Of a stretch of DNA of 64,000 bases, positions 17,058 to 25,909 are shown piece after piece. How positions within the stretch are numbered: the first letter of the stretch is position 1; each line of letters opens with the position of its first letter. The position numbers and the translations under genes were made by a program. The notes under the pieces are model-generated. The model saw nothing but the letters and a program-made list of their open reading frames with translations, was not told the origin of the DNA and made no database searches. Source of the DNA: Actinoplanes sp. NBC_00393 (GTDB lineage Bacteria > Actinomycetota > Actinomycetes > Mycobacteriales > Micromonosporaceae); assembly GCF_036053395.1 (NCBI RefSeq), contig NZ_CP107942.1, positions 3,500,501-3,564,500 on the forward strand, in the 5' to 3' direction.

Positions 17058-18524
17058 ATGGGACAGATCTCCGCCGCACCGGTGCGCCACCGCACCGTGC
17101 GGCTGTCCTGGGTACTCTCGCTACTCGTCGCCTTACCAGCCGGGCTGCTGCTCGCGTTCGCACTGCCGTCCGAGGCGGCCGTCGCGCCGGTCAGCGGCGG
17201 CGTGTACACCCTCGCGTCCGGATCCAGCGGCAAGTGCATCCAGGCCGCCGGCACCGCCAACGGCGGCCTGCTGACGCAGGTCGCCTGCAGCACCACCACC
17301 ACGAGCCAGCAGTTCGGCGCGGTGTCGCAGAACGGCGCGTTCGGCTTCACCAACAGCGCCAGCGGCAAATGCGTGGACGTGCCGTACTCCGACACCACCG
17401 CCGGCACCCAGCTGTGGCAGTGGACGTGCGGCGCCAGCGCGAATCAGACCTGGTCGCTGACCGCGTCCACCGCGGCCACCGGCAAGTACCTGATCAAGAG
17501 CGCCGCGACCGGGCTGTGCATCAGCAACAAGGACGGCTCGACCGCCGGCAACAACCCGATCGTGCAGGAGGCGTGCTCGGACATCGCCCGTCTGCAGTGG
17601 TCGTTCACCCTGATCTCCGGCGGTGGCGGCGGCACCACGACGGCGACCGTCGCGGCCGACGGCACCGGCCAGTACCGGACCGTGCAGGCGGCCGTCAACG
17701 CGGTGCCGGCGAACAACACCACCCGGCGCGTGATCACCATCAAGCCGGGCACCTACCGGGAGATCGTCACGATCCCGGCCAACAAGCCGTTCATCACCCT
17801 GCAGGGCCTCGGCACCTCCAACGCGCAGACGACCATCGTCAACAACCGCGACGCCGGGCACTTCGGGCTGCAGGGCAGCGGCACCGTGCAGGCGTACGGC
17901 AAGGACCTGACCGTCACCAACCTGACGATCACCAACGACTACGACGAGAACACGTACGAGACCGGTGACCAGGCGCTCGCCCTCTACCTCGACGCTGACC
18001 GGGCCCGGTTCGACAACGTGCGGCTGCTCGGCGACCAGGACACCTTCCTGGTCGACAACAACGCCCGCACCTACTTCACCAACTCCTACGTCGAGGGCAC
18101 CGTCGACTTCATCTTCGGCGCGGGCATCGCGGTGTTCCACAACAGCCGTATCCACGAGAAGCGCTCCACCGGCGGCCCGCTCACCGCGGCCAGCACGCCG
18201 GCCGAGAAGACGTACGGCTTCCTGTTCTACAAGTGCACGGTCACCGGGACCGGCACGAACAACACCACCCTGGGCCGGCCGTGGCGCCAGGGCGCGCAGG
18301 TGCTGTTCCGCGAATCGAACCTTTCGAACACCATCAAGATCGCCCAGCCGTGGACCGACATGTCCACCAACACCTGGCAGAACGCCCGGTTCAGCGAATA
18401 CAAGAACACCGGCGCCGGAGCGACCACCAACAGCAACCGCCGGCAACTGACTGACGCCCAGGCGGCGAACTACACCCCGCAGAAGTATCTGGCCGGCGCC
18501 GACGGCTGGAACCCGGTCGGCTGA
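17058..18524 (+). CDS. Secreted CBM13-pectin methylesterase (CE8)
   Basis: 488 residues from ATG 17058, preceded by AGGAG (17045-17049). A signal peptide (cleavage near residue 40, SEA-A) is followed by a ricin-B-like CBM13 lectin domain (about 47-185), a glycine linker, and a CE8 beta-helix (about 196-488). The catalytic residues are all visible: Gln305, Gln327, Asp328 (GDQDTF), Asp350 (GTVDFIFG), Arg407 and Trp409 (LGRPWR). It removes methyl groups from galacturonan outside the cell, preparing pectin for pectate lyase. It lies 14 bases upstream of the lyase gene, so the two form an operon. Confidence 0.95.
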   Translation: MGQISAAPVRHRTVRLSWVLSLLVALPAGLLLAFALPSEAAVAPVSGGVYTLASGSSGKCIQAAGTANGGLLTQVACSTTTTSQQFGAVSQNGAFGFTNSASGKCVDVPYSDTTAGTQLWQWTCGASANQTWSLTASTAATGKYLIKSAATGLCISNKDGSTAGNNPIVQEACSDIARLQWSFTLISGGGGGTTTATVAADGTGQYRTVQAAVNAVPANNTTRRVITIKPGTYREIVTIPANKPFITLQGLGTSNAQTTIVNNRDAGHFGLQGSGTVQAYGKDLTVTNLTITNDYDENTYETGDQALALYLDADRARFDNVRLLGDQDTFLVDNNARTYFTNSYVEGTVDFIFGAGIAVFHNSRIHEKRSTGGPLTAASTPAEKTYGFLFYKCTVTGTGTNNTTLGRPWRQGAQVLFRESNLSNTIKIAQPWTDMSTNTWQNARFSEYKNTGAGATTNSNRRQLTDAQAANYTPQKYLAGADGWNPVG

Positions 18525-18538
18525 GAGGGACAACGATC

Positions 18539-19993
18539 ATGAGGAGCAGAAAACTCATCGGTACGGCCGTCGTCGCCATCGCGATTCCCACCGCCATCGC
18601 CGTCACGATGCTGCCGTCCGAGGCCGCCACCGCCCCGGTCAACGGCGGCGTCTACCAGCTGGCCTCCGCCGCCAGCGGCAAGTGCGTCGACGTGACCGGC
18701 GCATCGGCGGACAACTCCGCGCTGCTGGTGCAGTCCGCGTGCACCACCGGCGCCCGGCACCAGTGCAAGGTGCAGGGCTCCGGCCCGGCCAACCTGGTCA
18801 ACGCCAACAGCACCCGCTGCATCGACGTGCCGAGCTCGTCGACCAACTCGGGTCTGCAGCTTCAGCAGTACGGCTGCGGCGACGGCACCAAGACCAACCA
18901 GCTGTGGACCTTCAGCGCATCAGGCGCCGCGTCCGGGAAATACCTGGTCAAGAGCGCTGCCACCGGCCTGTGCCTGAGCAACAAGGATGGCTCCACCGCC
19001 GGCAACAACCCGATCGTCCAGGAGACCTGCTCCGACATCTCGCGCATGCAGTGGTCGTTCAACTACGTCAGCGGCCCCACCTCTCCTCCCCCGGCCGGCG
19101 GCCGATGGTCCAACACCGCCGACGGGTTCGCGCAGGGCACCACCGGCGGCGCGGGCGGCACCGCGGTCACCGTCACCACCTTCGCCGACCTGGTGAAGTA
19201 CGCGACCGCGTCCACCGCGCACATCATCCGCGTCTCCGGGACCATCACCGTCACCCCCTACGGCCACGAGATCCCGGTCAAGTCCAACAAGACGATCGTC
19301 GGGCTCGGCACCAGCGGCCGGATCAAGAACGGCGGTTTCTTTCTCGGCACCGGCGTCAAGAACGTGATCATCCGGAACTTGACCATCGGTGACACCGCGA
19401 TGGCCTCCGACGACCCGGACGACAAGGACTTCGACTACGACGGCATCCAGATGGACACCGCGTCCAACGTCTGGATCGACCACAACACGTTCACCAACAC
19501 CAACGACGGCTACATCGACAGCCGCAAGGACAGCACCAACATCACCGTCTCGTGGAACCGGATGGGTGACCACAACAAGACGTTCGGCATCGGCTGGACC
19601 ACCAACGTCACCGCCCGGATGACGATCCACCACAACTGGATCTACAACTCCAACCAGCGCAACCCCAGCGCGGACAACCTGCAGTACGTCCACCTCTACA
19701 ACAACTACCTGAACAACATCTCTTCGTACGGCAACTACGCGCGCGGCGCCACGAAGATGGTGATCGAGAACAGCTACTTCGACAAGGTCAACAACCCGTA
19801 CTACCCGGACACCGCGACCGGCGCCCAGCTGCGCCAGAGCGGCAGCACGGTGGTCAACTCCACCGGCCGCAAGGAGACGTCGGGCTCAGCGTTCACGCCG
19901 GGCAGCTTCTACGCGTACACCCTCGACGCGACCGCCAACGTGCCCAACCTGGTCAAGGCCTCCTCCGGCCCGCAGGCCGACATCGTGATGTAG
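18539..19993 (+). CDS. Secreted CBM13-pectate lyase (PL1)
   Basis: 484 residues. A signal peptide (cleavage near residue 29) precedes a CBM13 domain (about 34-175) closely similar to that of the upstream methylesterase, a proline linker, and a PL1 beta-helix (about 188-484). PL1 signatures include DYDGIQMDTASNVWIDHNTF (calcium-site Asp and the vWiDH motif), DGYIDSRKDSTNITVSWN, and HHNWIYNSNQRNP with the presumed catalytic Arg374. It cleaves demethylated polygalacturonan by beta-elimination, the step after the methylesterase. GAGAGGGA precedes the ATG. A strong hairpin terminator follows. Confidence 0.95.
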   Translation: MRSRKLIGTAVVAIAIPTAIAVTMLPSEAATAPVNGGVYQLASAASGKCVDVTGASADNSALLVQSACTTGARHQCKVQGSGPANLVNANSTRCIDVPSSSTNSGLQLQQYGCGDGTKTNQLWTFSASGAASGKYLVKSAATGLCLSNKDGSTAGNNPIVQETCSDISRMQWSFNYVSGPTSPPPAGGRWSNTADGFAQGTTGGAGGTAVTVTTFADLVKYATASTAHIIRVSGTITVTPYGHEIPVKSNKTIVGLGTSGRIKNGGFFLGTGVKNVIIRNLTIGDTAMASDDPDDKDFDYDGIQMDTASNVWIDHNTFTNTNDGYIDSRKDSTNITVSWNRMGDHNKTFGIGWTTNVTARMTIHHNWIYNSNQRNPSADNLQYVHLYNNYLNNISSYGNYARGATKMVIENSYFDKVNNPYYPDTATGAQLRQSGSTVVNSTGRKETSGSAFTPGSFYAYTLDATANVPNLVKASSGPQADIVM

Positions 19994-20002
19994 GCCCAAC
20001 GA

Positions 20003-20040
20003 GCGCCGGCCGCGACCCCCGTAAGGGCCGCGGCCGGCGC
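20003..20040. terminator. Bidirectional hairpin terminator
   Basis: A perfect 12-base-pair stem (20003-20014 with 20029-20040), extended by CCC/GGG inside the loop. It lies between the pectate lyase stop and the stop of the convergent membrane-protein gene. There is no U-tract, as is common in high-GC actinobacteria. Confidence 0.75.
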
Positions 20041-20050
20041 CGCATGAACC

Positions 20051-20590
20051 TCAGTGTCCGAGAGCAGCCTTCACGAACGCGACGCAAGCTGCGGCCACAG
20101 CCAGCATCAGACCAGCAGCCAGCGTACGGCCGGACGAGCGCTCCGCCTGCAACCGCTCCACCAGCAGCCCGATGAGAGCCATCCGCAGCAGCAGATACAC
20201 CTCCGACCCGAGGATCACGGCCCGTTCGGGCAGCCAGTGCCACCCACCGAGCAGCAGCAGGATCACCGGCACCAGGCCGGACGTGAGCACCGGCAGCGCG
20301 TCCCGGATCTCGTGCCACAGCTGCGCCCGGCTCAGGTCCTTGCCGACCCGCACCCGAAAACCCACGACGTCGGCGAACACGTGCGCCAGATACGTCGAGG
20401 CGGACACGCCGAGCACCAGCAGAGCGCCGTGCCCGTGCGACAGGTCGGCGGCGCTCAGCGGCACCATAGTGGCGAAGACGATGATGTTGCCGTACACGTA
20501 CGCCGAAATCCGCGCCGCCGCCTGCTCCCGCGACAGACTCGGATCGGCCCGGAACCGCACGATCCGATCCCGGATATTTCGATCTTGCAC
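20051..20590 (-). CDS. Small integral membrane protein, conserved hypothetical
   Basis: 179 residues with about four hydrophobic helices (AYVYGNIIVFATMVPL, ALLVLGVSASTYLAHVFADVV, VLTSGLVPVILLLLGGW, LAAGLMLAVAAACVAFVKA) and a charged cytoplasmic N-terminus rich in arginine. I do not recognise a functional family. The GTG start at 20590 is supported by TACGGT six bases upstream (leaderless layout). It converges on the pectinase operon across the shared terminator and does not look functionally linked to it. Confidence 0.75.
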   Translation of the reverse strand: MQDRNIRDRIVRFRADPSLSREQAAARISAYVYGNIIVFATMVPLSAADLSHGHGALLVLGVSASTYLAHVFADVVGFRVRVGKDLSRAQLWHEIRDALPVLTSGLVPVILLLLGGWHWLPERAVILGSEVYLLLRMALIGLLVERLQAERSSGRTLAAGLMLAVAAACVAFVKAALGH

Positions 20591-20596
20591 TTACCC

Positions 20597-20602
20597 ACCG
20601 TA
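20597..20602 (-). promoter_or_regulatory. -10 box TACGGT, leaderless
   Basis: On the minus strand TACGGT ends six bases before the GTG at 20590. Confidence 0.5.
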
Positions 20603-20657
20603 ACGTCGCCCGGACAGCCGCGCCGCCGGTTGGCCGCTCACCCAGCCGCCCGGCGCC

Positions 20658-20858
20658 CTACCCGGAGGCTCTGCGCTGTCGAGCCTCGATCCAAGCCTCC
20701 ACCTCGTCGGCAAGCCAGACCTTGCCCTGCGCCAGATCCGCCACCGGGGCCGGGAAATCCGGCCGCCGGGCAAGCTGGTACACCCGCTGCCGGCTGATAC
20801 GCCCTATCCGAACCCGAATCTCATGCGCGCCCATCAGGCGCAAACCCGTCCCAGCCAT
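20658..20858 (-). CDS. AlpA/excisionase-like small DNA-binding protein
   Basis: 66 residues with a winged helix-turn-helix of the AlpA/MerR-like type (GAHEIRVRIGRISRQRVYQL, then RPDFPAPVADLAQGKVWL and DEVEAWI). Such proteins are common as phage or plasmid regulators and as stand-alone actinobacterial repressors. The ATG at 20858 is preferred because TATAGT ends seven bases before it; an ATG at 20864 would lie only one base from the box. The palindrome GACTATAGTC overlaps the -10, suggesting autoregulation. Confidence 0.7.
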   Translation of the reverse strand: MAGTGLRLMGAHEIRVRIGRISRQRVYQLARRPDFPAPVADLAQGKVWLADEVEAWIEARQRRASG

Positions 20859-20864
20859 ACGCAT

Positions 20865-20874
20865 GACTATAGTC
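20865..20874. promoter_or_regulatory. Palindrome GACTATAGTC over the -10 box
   Basis: A perfect ten-base palindrome containing TATAGT (20866-20871 on the minus strand), the -10 box of the AlpA-like gene. A likely operator, most simply for the small DNA-binding protein itself. Confidence 0.45.
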
Positions 20875-20917
20875 GTCGGACTACTGTACTGACGTCATCC
20901 CCGTGCGCCTTTCTTGT

Positions 20918-21031
20918 CCGGTCCGCTCGAACCTTGCGGAGTCCGGAGTTACCCTGCGGACGATCTTGCGGTGTTCGGAGGCAGGTTGCGGATTCACTCG
21001 GACGTATCGGGCCGGTGATGCGGCTACGCCG
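20918..21031. repeat. TTGCGGA-rich dispersed repeat, copy A
   Basis: Contains several copies of the core ACCTTGCGGA and variants. The segment 20977-21031 aligns with 31707-31761 (TGCGGATTCANTCGGACG followed by GCCGGTGA), and its first half resembles the middle of copies B and C. It lies just downstream of the DUF4259 gene. Confidence 0.55.
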
Positions 21032-21124
21032 TTAAGGTCGGCTTCGTCGCGGAGGAGGACGGCACCGATGCCACTGACAGCCGCTAAACGCAGTTCCGCG
21101 ATCCGGCACCGGACGGTTCGAGGG

Positions 21125-21556
21125 CTACGCCAGGCCACCTTCAGTGAGGACCTGCGACAGCGTATTGATCGTGTCGACTGCTTCAGCGGCGTCACCCGGA
21201 TCCGTCCACCCCTGATGCCAAGGACGTCCAGGGCCAGCAACGAACAGCAGCGCTTCGAGCGCCGCCGCCGCCAACTCCGACGCAGGCCGCGGCAGCCGGA
21301 CATCCGAGGCGAGGTCCTCGTCAGCCAACTCTTCGCTGAGTTCTTCCCCGCCCGGCAGACTTGCCGCGACCACCGCTGCAGCGGCAACGACCTGATCCGG
21401 GAAGAAGTCCCGCCAGAGCAGCTCAGGCTTGTCCTTGACGAACTTGAACATGTGCTCCAGCGCTGCGGCGCGCCGCTCAGGCTCCCGTTCAGCCAATTCT
21501 TCGAGGAAGTCCACGGCTCCATCGCTAGAGAACGCACCCGTCCCGAACGTTCCCAT
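21125..21556 (-). CDS. DUF4259 protein
   Basis: 143 residues from ATG 21556, chosen because MGTFGTGAFSSDGAVDFLEEL is the invariant start of the DUF4259 family; the 15 upstream in-frame residues are not part of it. The rest is acidic and helical (DFFPDQVVAAAAVVAASLPG, ALEALLFVAG). No biochemical function is known for the family. The gene sits between two copies of the TTGCGGA-rich repeat, which suggests it arrived as or with a small mobile unit. Confidence 0.82.
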   Translation of the reverse strand: MGTFGTGAFSSDGAVDFLEELAEREPERRAAALEHMFKFVKDKPELLWRDFFPDQVVAAAAVVAASLPGGEELSEELADEDLASDVRLPRPASELAAAALEALLFVAGPGRPWHQGWTDPGDAAEAVDTINTLSQVLTEGGLA

Positions 21557-21638
21557 GCCCGCTGCCTTCCTCGATCCGATCCCGAGCCTCGCCGAAGCCA
21601 CGAGATCATCTCACCCCCGCGTGCCCCCGCCCTCGGCC

Positions 21639-21800
21639 GAAATCCGCAAGGCGAATCCGGACAACCAGCTTTGCAAGCGTCCGGAGCTACCTTGCGGGTC
21701 GCTGGTCGAGGCCCGGTCCATCCGCAAGGTTCAAACGGACGCGACATCTGGTGCCAGGTTCACTCCAACCTTGCGGAAGCCGCGTCTACCTTGCAGGCCT
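21639..21800. repeat. TTGCGGA-rich dispersed repeat, copy B
   Basis: The segment 21639-21744 aligns over its whole length with 31783-31890 at roughly three quarters identity by eye. Further TTGCGG/TTGCAGG cores follow to 21800. It lies upstream of the DUF4259 gene on the opposite side from copy A. Confidence 0.55.
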
Positions 21801-22128
21801 GCGTCCTGTCTCGTTGATGCCGGCGGAGAGTCAGCCAGCTGGCGCACTTCATGGCAGATTCCCGTTCGTCGTGACGACAGCGGCCCGATATGTGCGCCTA
21901 TGCAACTAAGCGCGTCTCGGGCGATCTGGCGAGTCTCAACGGATCGGTGAAGACCGACGGGCTCGACTTGGAGCATCGGTGCAGGAGGCGGGCGGCTCTC
22001 ACCCCCTGGACGTCGTTACCTACGTAGCGATCCCCTGCGGCAAGCTTCGGCGGAGGCGCTCCCGGATCTGCCGAAGAGCGTGTGCTGTGGCGCCGGTGAA
22101 TGTGGGTAGCGATTCTTGGCATTTTGGC

Positions 22129-22134
22129 TATCGT
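22129..22134 (+). promoter_or_regulatory. -10 box TATCGT, leaderless
   Basis: TATCGT ends six bases before the ATG at 22141, and no Shine-Dalgarno sequence lies between them. Confidence 0.5.
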
Positions 22135-22140
22135 CCGACC

Positions 22141-22620
22141 ATGACGATCCATTTGGGCGCGCTCGGTGCGGCCTACCTCGCTGACCGACCCGCCGCCGGA
22201 GTCGATCTTGACCTCTTCGGACAGTTCGCGGGCTCGTGGGCGCTGGACTGCACGGAGTACGACGATGGCGGATCCTCGTCCGTGCGACGAGGCGAATGGC
22301 ATTTCGGATTCGCGTTGGGCGGCCGGGCCACTACCGACGTCTGGATCTTGCCTGGCGTCGAGCACGGCGTCAGCGTACGATTTCCCGATCCGAGCGCGGG
22401 CCCCGGCGTATGGCGCTCGACCTGGGTAGGGCCGGGTCGGCGCAGGGTCCACACCTTCCTGGCACGTCAGGACGGTGCCGAAATCATGCTCGACGGCGGC
22501 GACCTGCGGTGGACATTCTCGGACATCGAGCCCGACACCTTCTCCTGGCGCAACGAGGCTCAGCAGCCCGACGGCGCGTGGCGCCTACAGCAGACCTTTC
22601 GTGTGTGGCGAGAGAACTGA
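22141..22620 (+). CDS. Conserved hypothetical protein, lipocalin-like beta-rich
   Basis: 159 residues, soluble, rich in aromatic residues and beta-strand pattern (LFGQFAGSWALDCTEY, RRGEWHFGFALGGRATTDVWILP, WRSTWVGPGRRRVHTFLAR, WRNEAQQPDGAWRLQQTF). The repeated W-x-W layout resembles DUF1579-type or lipocalin-like single-domain proteins, but I do not recognise it firmly. The ATG at 22141 fits the leaderless -10 box. No operon partner is evident. Confidence 0.65.
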   Translation: MTIHLGALGAAYLADRPAAGVDLDLFGQFAGSWALDCTEYDDGGSSSVRRGEWHFGFALGGRATTDVWILPGVEHGVSVRFPDPSAGPGVWRSTWVGPGRRRVHTFLARQDGAEIMLDGGDLRWTFSDIEPDTFSWRNEAQQPDGAWRLQQTFRVWREN

Positions 22621-22892
22621 CCGCGATGCCGCCGTCCGGATCTGCCGCCGATCGCTCGCGGCGCTCAGCGCGGCCGTCACGCTACGTGTGGTCCGCGACG
22701 GTGGCGGCACTCTCATAGCCGATGAGCGGGAGTCAGGAGCTGTTGTCGAGAACGGTTGATCAAGATCGTTTAGGCGGCGAGTTGCGTACCCGCCTTGGGC
22801 GAGGTCATTCAAGGGTTGGCTGTCCTGGAACACGGCTGCGCTGCGCCGCTGATCTGGTGCGATATGGTCGCCCCTGGCACACCAAGAAGGGC

Positions 22893-23867
22893 ATGAACGT
22901 GGCGACGGTGACGGCGGAAGAGTTCGATCGCAGGATCGAGCCGTACCGGTCGGAGCTGCTGGCCCATTGCTACCGGATGCTTGGCTCGGTTCACGACGCG
23001 GAGGACCTGGTCCAGGAAACCTATCTGAGAGCGTGGCGCGCGAAGGGCCAGTATGACGAGAGCCGCAGCTCCCTGCGGACCTGGCTGTATCGCATCGCGA
23101 CCAACGCCTGCCTCACCGCGCTTGAGAGCCGCAGCCGCCGTCCGCTGCCCTCCGGCGTGGTCGCCGAGAGCGACCCGCGCCGACCGTTCGTCCACGGCGG
23201 AGAGATCACCTGGCTTCAACCGCTTCCCGACTCTCTGCTGAGGCTGGGCGGGCCGGAGACTCCCACGATCGACCGCGGCAGTCTACGGCTCGCCTTCGTC
23301 GCCGCCATGCAGCACCTTTCCGCGCGGCAGCGCGCGGCGTTGATCCTGCGTGAGGTCCTCGACTTCTCCGCAGTCGAGGCGGCGGACATCCTGAGCACCA
23401 CGACCGCCTCGGTCAACAGTTCCCTGCAGCGGGCCAGGGCCAGGCTAAAAGAGGCGGGAATTCTGGAGGAACAGGTCGCCGAACCGTCCGAAGCAGAGCA
23501 GCGCGCCTGGGTGGACAAGTACATGACGGCCTTTGAGAAGGCTGACATCGAAGGGCTTAAACGGCTGCTCACCGAGGACGTGCTCATGGAGATGCCCCCG
23601 ATGGTCAACTGGTTCGTCGGGCGCGAGAACTACGGTGTGTTCATGGACTTGGTCTTCGCCAAGAACGGCAGCCAGTGGCGCTTCCTGCCGGTCGGTGCCA
23701 ATTCGCAGCCGGCGTTCGCCGCCTACAACCGCGGCCCGAGCGGCGCGTTCGAGCTGCACACGCTGCAGGTCTTCACGGTCACGAAGAACGGCATCAGCCG
23801 CAACTCGGTCTTCCGGGACGCCAAGGTGTTCGCCTCCTTCAAGCTTCCCGCCGAACTCGAAGCCTGA
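22893..23867 (+). CDS. ECF sigma factor with SnoaL-like C-terminal domain
   Basis: 324 residues from ATG 22893, preceded by AAGAAGG. Sigma region 2 (LLAHCYRMLGSVHDAEDLVQ, LRTWLYRIATNACLTALE) and region 4 (LSARQRAALILREVLDF, AADILSTTTASVNSSLQRAR) are followed by an NTF2/SnoaL-type domain (about 205-320). This is the architecture of SigJ/SigG-like groups (the TIGR02960 type), in which the C-terminal domain controls sigma activity and no separate anti-sigma gene is needed. The next gene, 199 bases downstream, encodes a free SnoaL-like protein. Confidence 0.92.
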   Translation: MNVATVTAEEFDRRIEPYRSELLAHCYRMLGSVHDAEDLVQETYLRAWRAKGQYDESRSSLRTWLYRIATNACLTALESRSRRPLPSGVVAESDPRRPFVHGGEITWLQPLPDSLLRLGGPETPTIDRGSLRLAFVAAMQHLSARQRAALILREVLDFSAVEAADILSTTTASVNSSLQRARARLKEAGILEEQVAEPSEAEQRAWVDKYMTAFEKADIEGLKRLLTEDVLMEMPPMVNWFVGRENYGVFMDLVFAKNGSQWRFLPVGANSQPAFAAYNRGPSGAFELHTLQVFTVTKNGISRNSVFRDAKVFASFKLPAELEA

Positions 23868-24066
23868 CAGAGCGGCCGCCCATCCCTCCTCGTCGGCGGT
23901 CGCGGCCCGCGGTTGTTCGCCGAGTTTCCGACCAGCAACGTCTCTCTGTCGAGCGCCTCTCAACACTTCCTTGCCGCGGGCGCGATGAGTTCCGACCCCA
24001 CCGCCGGTATGTACTGACGAGTTCGCCGGAATACCCCGGGCAAACCGACCACAAGGGGAGAACCTG

Positions 24067-24480
24067 ATGTCAGATAGTCGCGCGGAGGACGAGGCCGCCA
24101 TCCAGGCCGTACTGATTGACTCTTACAAGGCATGGGAGGCTGGCGACGCCGACGGCATGGTCGCCAACTACACCGCGAACGCGACCGCCATCATGACCGG
24201 CTCGCTCCGCGACAGCCGTAACGTGATCCGCGAGAACATGGCCCTGGCCTTCGAGGGGCCACTCAAGGGCAGCTCGACCTACAACAAGCAGCTCAGCCTC
24301 CGCTTCGTCGGCAGGGACGCCGCGATCGTCGTCAGCGAATCCGCCATCCTGTTCGCCGGCGAGACCGAGGTTCCGGACGACCTGCGTAAGGTGAACGCGA
24401 CCTGGGTCTTCGAGAAGCGGGACGGCCAATGGATGATCGCCGCCTATCACAACAGCCCCGTGTTGGCGCCTGGGCAGTGA
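24067..24480 (+). CDS. SgcJ/EcaC-type NTF2-like protein
   Basis: 137 residues forming a single NTF2/SnoaL cone domain (AIQAVLIDSYKAWEAGDADGMVANYT, VIRENMALAFEGPLKGS, VNATWVFEKRDGQWMIAAYHNSP). Members of this group are annotated as SgcJ/EcaC-like oxidoreductases or isomerases, but most lack a demonstrated activity. AAGGGGAGAA precedes the ATG. Its position after an ECF sigma factor with the same fold at its C-terminus suggests a regulon target or a shared ligand. Confidence 0.8.
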   Translation: MSDSRAEDEAAIQAVLIDSYKAWEAGDADGMVANYTANATAIMTGSLRDSRNVIRENMALAFEGPLKGSSTYNKQLSLRFVGRDAAIVVSESAILFAGETEVPDDLRKVNATWVFEKRDGQWMIAAYHNSPVLAPGQ

Positions 24481-24987
24481 ACCATTCCAGACAACCGGCA
24501 GTGACCGTGTTTAGTGGCTCAGGGATCTGACTTCGCTGACCCCGATGTTCGAGCCCTGCCGTCGAACCGCGTGAAGCCCCTGGTAGAAGCAGATCTCGGC
24601 CAGAAGATCAACTTAAAAGGGGCTTCACGCGGACGTCATCGTGACGTACACCGCCGTGCTCGCCGTCCAGAAGCGAATCGCACTTCTAACCGGCACACGG
24701 CACCGCAATGGCCGAGGTACGCACATCCAGGTCTCTCGGCACGGCATCCTAAACTGCCGCGAGGCGCGCGCTACGGAAGGGCGCGTCCGCCCTCGTGGAT
24801 CGGCGCTCGCGGCGCCGCGTCGACGCCACCGCTGTCCGCGATCCCCGTCGGTGAGCCGCGGCGGGTCGGCCGACACTGCCTGCCGTTGCCTGCCGGGACC
24901 TCGATGCTGACGGCGGCGCAGGCGCCGGTTCGGCCCGGAAGGTAGCAGCGTGGTCACGCGACGGGCGCAGGCATCGCCGGCAACCGG
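24481..24987. other. Intergenic region with a long inverted repeat
   Basis: About 500 bases without a convincing gene. The only clear structure is the 15-base inverted repeat described separately at 24567-24632. Confidence 0.5.
24567..24632. repeat. Perfect 15-bp inverted repeat, possible mobile-element remnant
   Basis: CCGCGTGAAGCCCCT (24567-24581) and its exact reverse complement (24618-24632) enclose 36 bases. It could be a hairpin terminator, the ends of a tiny non-autonomous element, or joined ends left by a lost insertion sequence. No flanking target duplication was recognised. Confidence 0.5.
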
Positions 24988-25362
24988 TCAGAGGACGTAA
25001 CCGGCGATCATCTGACCCAACTGGCGGATGTCAGCGTTCGCCTTGAACTCCAGGCGGACCTTGCCGAGGCCGCTGAACCACAGTTCCAGCTCGGTATCCC
25101 GGTCGAAGCTGCCTGCCGTCTCGACCGAGAAGGCTTGGATCTTGTTGTACGGCAGCGACGTGAAGTCCACCTTCTTGCCGGTCATGCCCTGTACATTGAC
25201 CGCGATCAGACGCTTGTTGGTGAAGACCACGAAGTCACGAGTCGTCCGAAAGGCGACGACCAGCTGTTCACCGGGAATGAGCAGCGGCGCGACCTGCGGA
25301 TAGATGGTGGCGGGATCGCACGGGTTGAGCTTGAAAACGGATGGGCTGGAGAAGTCGATCAC
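24988..25362 (-). CDS. Bacterial PH-domain protein
   Basis: 124 residues matching the bacterial pleckstrin-homology fold (bPH type): LLIPGEQLVVAFRTTRDFVVFTNKRLIAVNVQG, KKVDFTSLPYNKIQAFSVETAG, DTELELWFSGLGKVRLEF and a C-terminal helix. Single-domain members are soluble, ring-forming proteins of unknown ligand. It is transcribed alone, opposite to its neighbours. Function unknown; the domain assignment is firm. Confidence 0.85.
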   Translation of the reverse strand: MIDFSSPSVFKLNPCDPATIYPQVAPLLIPGEQLVVAFRTTRDFVVFTNKRLIAVNVQGMTGKKVDFTSLPYNKIQAFSVETAGSFDRDTELELWFSGLGKVRLEFKANADIRQLGQMIAGYVL

Positions 25363-25909
25363 CGACCCACCGTAGTCCAGGTGGTCATTTAGACGAACGA
25401 GGTGGTGGACCGCTGCTCACCGCCGGTTGCCACAACGGTCGCGTGCCGAGCACCGGCGCATCGAGGTGCCAGTGGAGCGGAGATGCGACGCCGACACGCA
25501 GGTGGTCTGAGGTGTCGGCTCGGCGAAATAGAATGCGGCGCGCAAGCCTCTCCTGCGGTCGAGTCTCTCGGGGCGGAGGGGCGCGCCGATGGCAAGGGTT
25601 CCGTACGAATTCAGAACGTGATCCAATGCCCTCTTCTGCCGCTGATAGGCGCTGAGTGCTCGCCGTTCGAGGGTTCCTGGGTGCCGGGCGACGGCCATCG
25701 CTCGGGGAGAACCTCACGACATAAGACCGTCACCCGGACACTGCTCCAGGGTAGGGGCCTCATGATCGGGTGGTCACTCATGAACGCCTCGCACGGATAT
25801 GCGCTCTGGGCGTGCTGGTGTTCATGGACGCGTTCCGGACGCTGAGGTGCTCGCGAACATTGAAGGACCCGGCCGCCGGTCTGTCGCCGCCAACCTGCAT
25901 CATCTTGCG
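25363..25909. other. Intergenic region, no supported gene
   Basis: About 550 bases. A minus-strand frame at 25417-25698 has some protein-like composition (AYQRQKRALDHVLNSYGTL) but no family match or credible start, and may be a remnant. Confidence 0.4.

Larger units (their letters stand above)
21557..22140. other. Intergenic region holding repeat copy B
   Basis: No gene is convincing in about 580 bases. It holds the copy B repeat, and near its right end a CCCGGATCTGCCG element (22071-22083) that belongs to a second, shorter repeat group. TATCGT (22129-22134) forms the -10 of the next gene. Confidence 0.5.

Noticed and set aside
25417..25698. Minus-strand ORF of 93 codons
   Set aside because: Part of it looks protein-like, but there is no start context, no family match, and the last third is Arg/Ser-rich noise.
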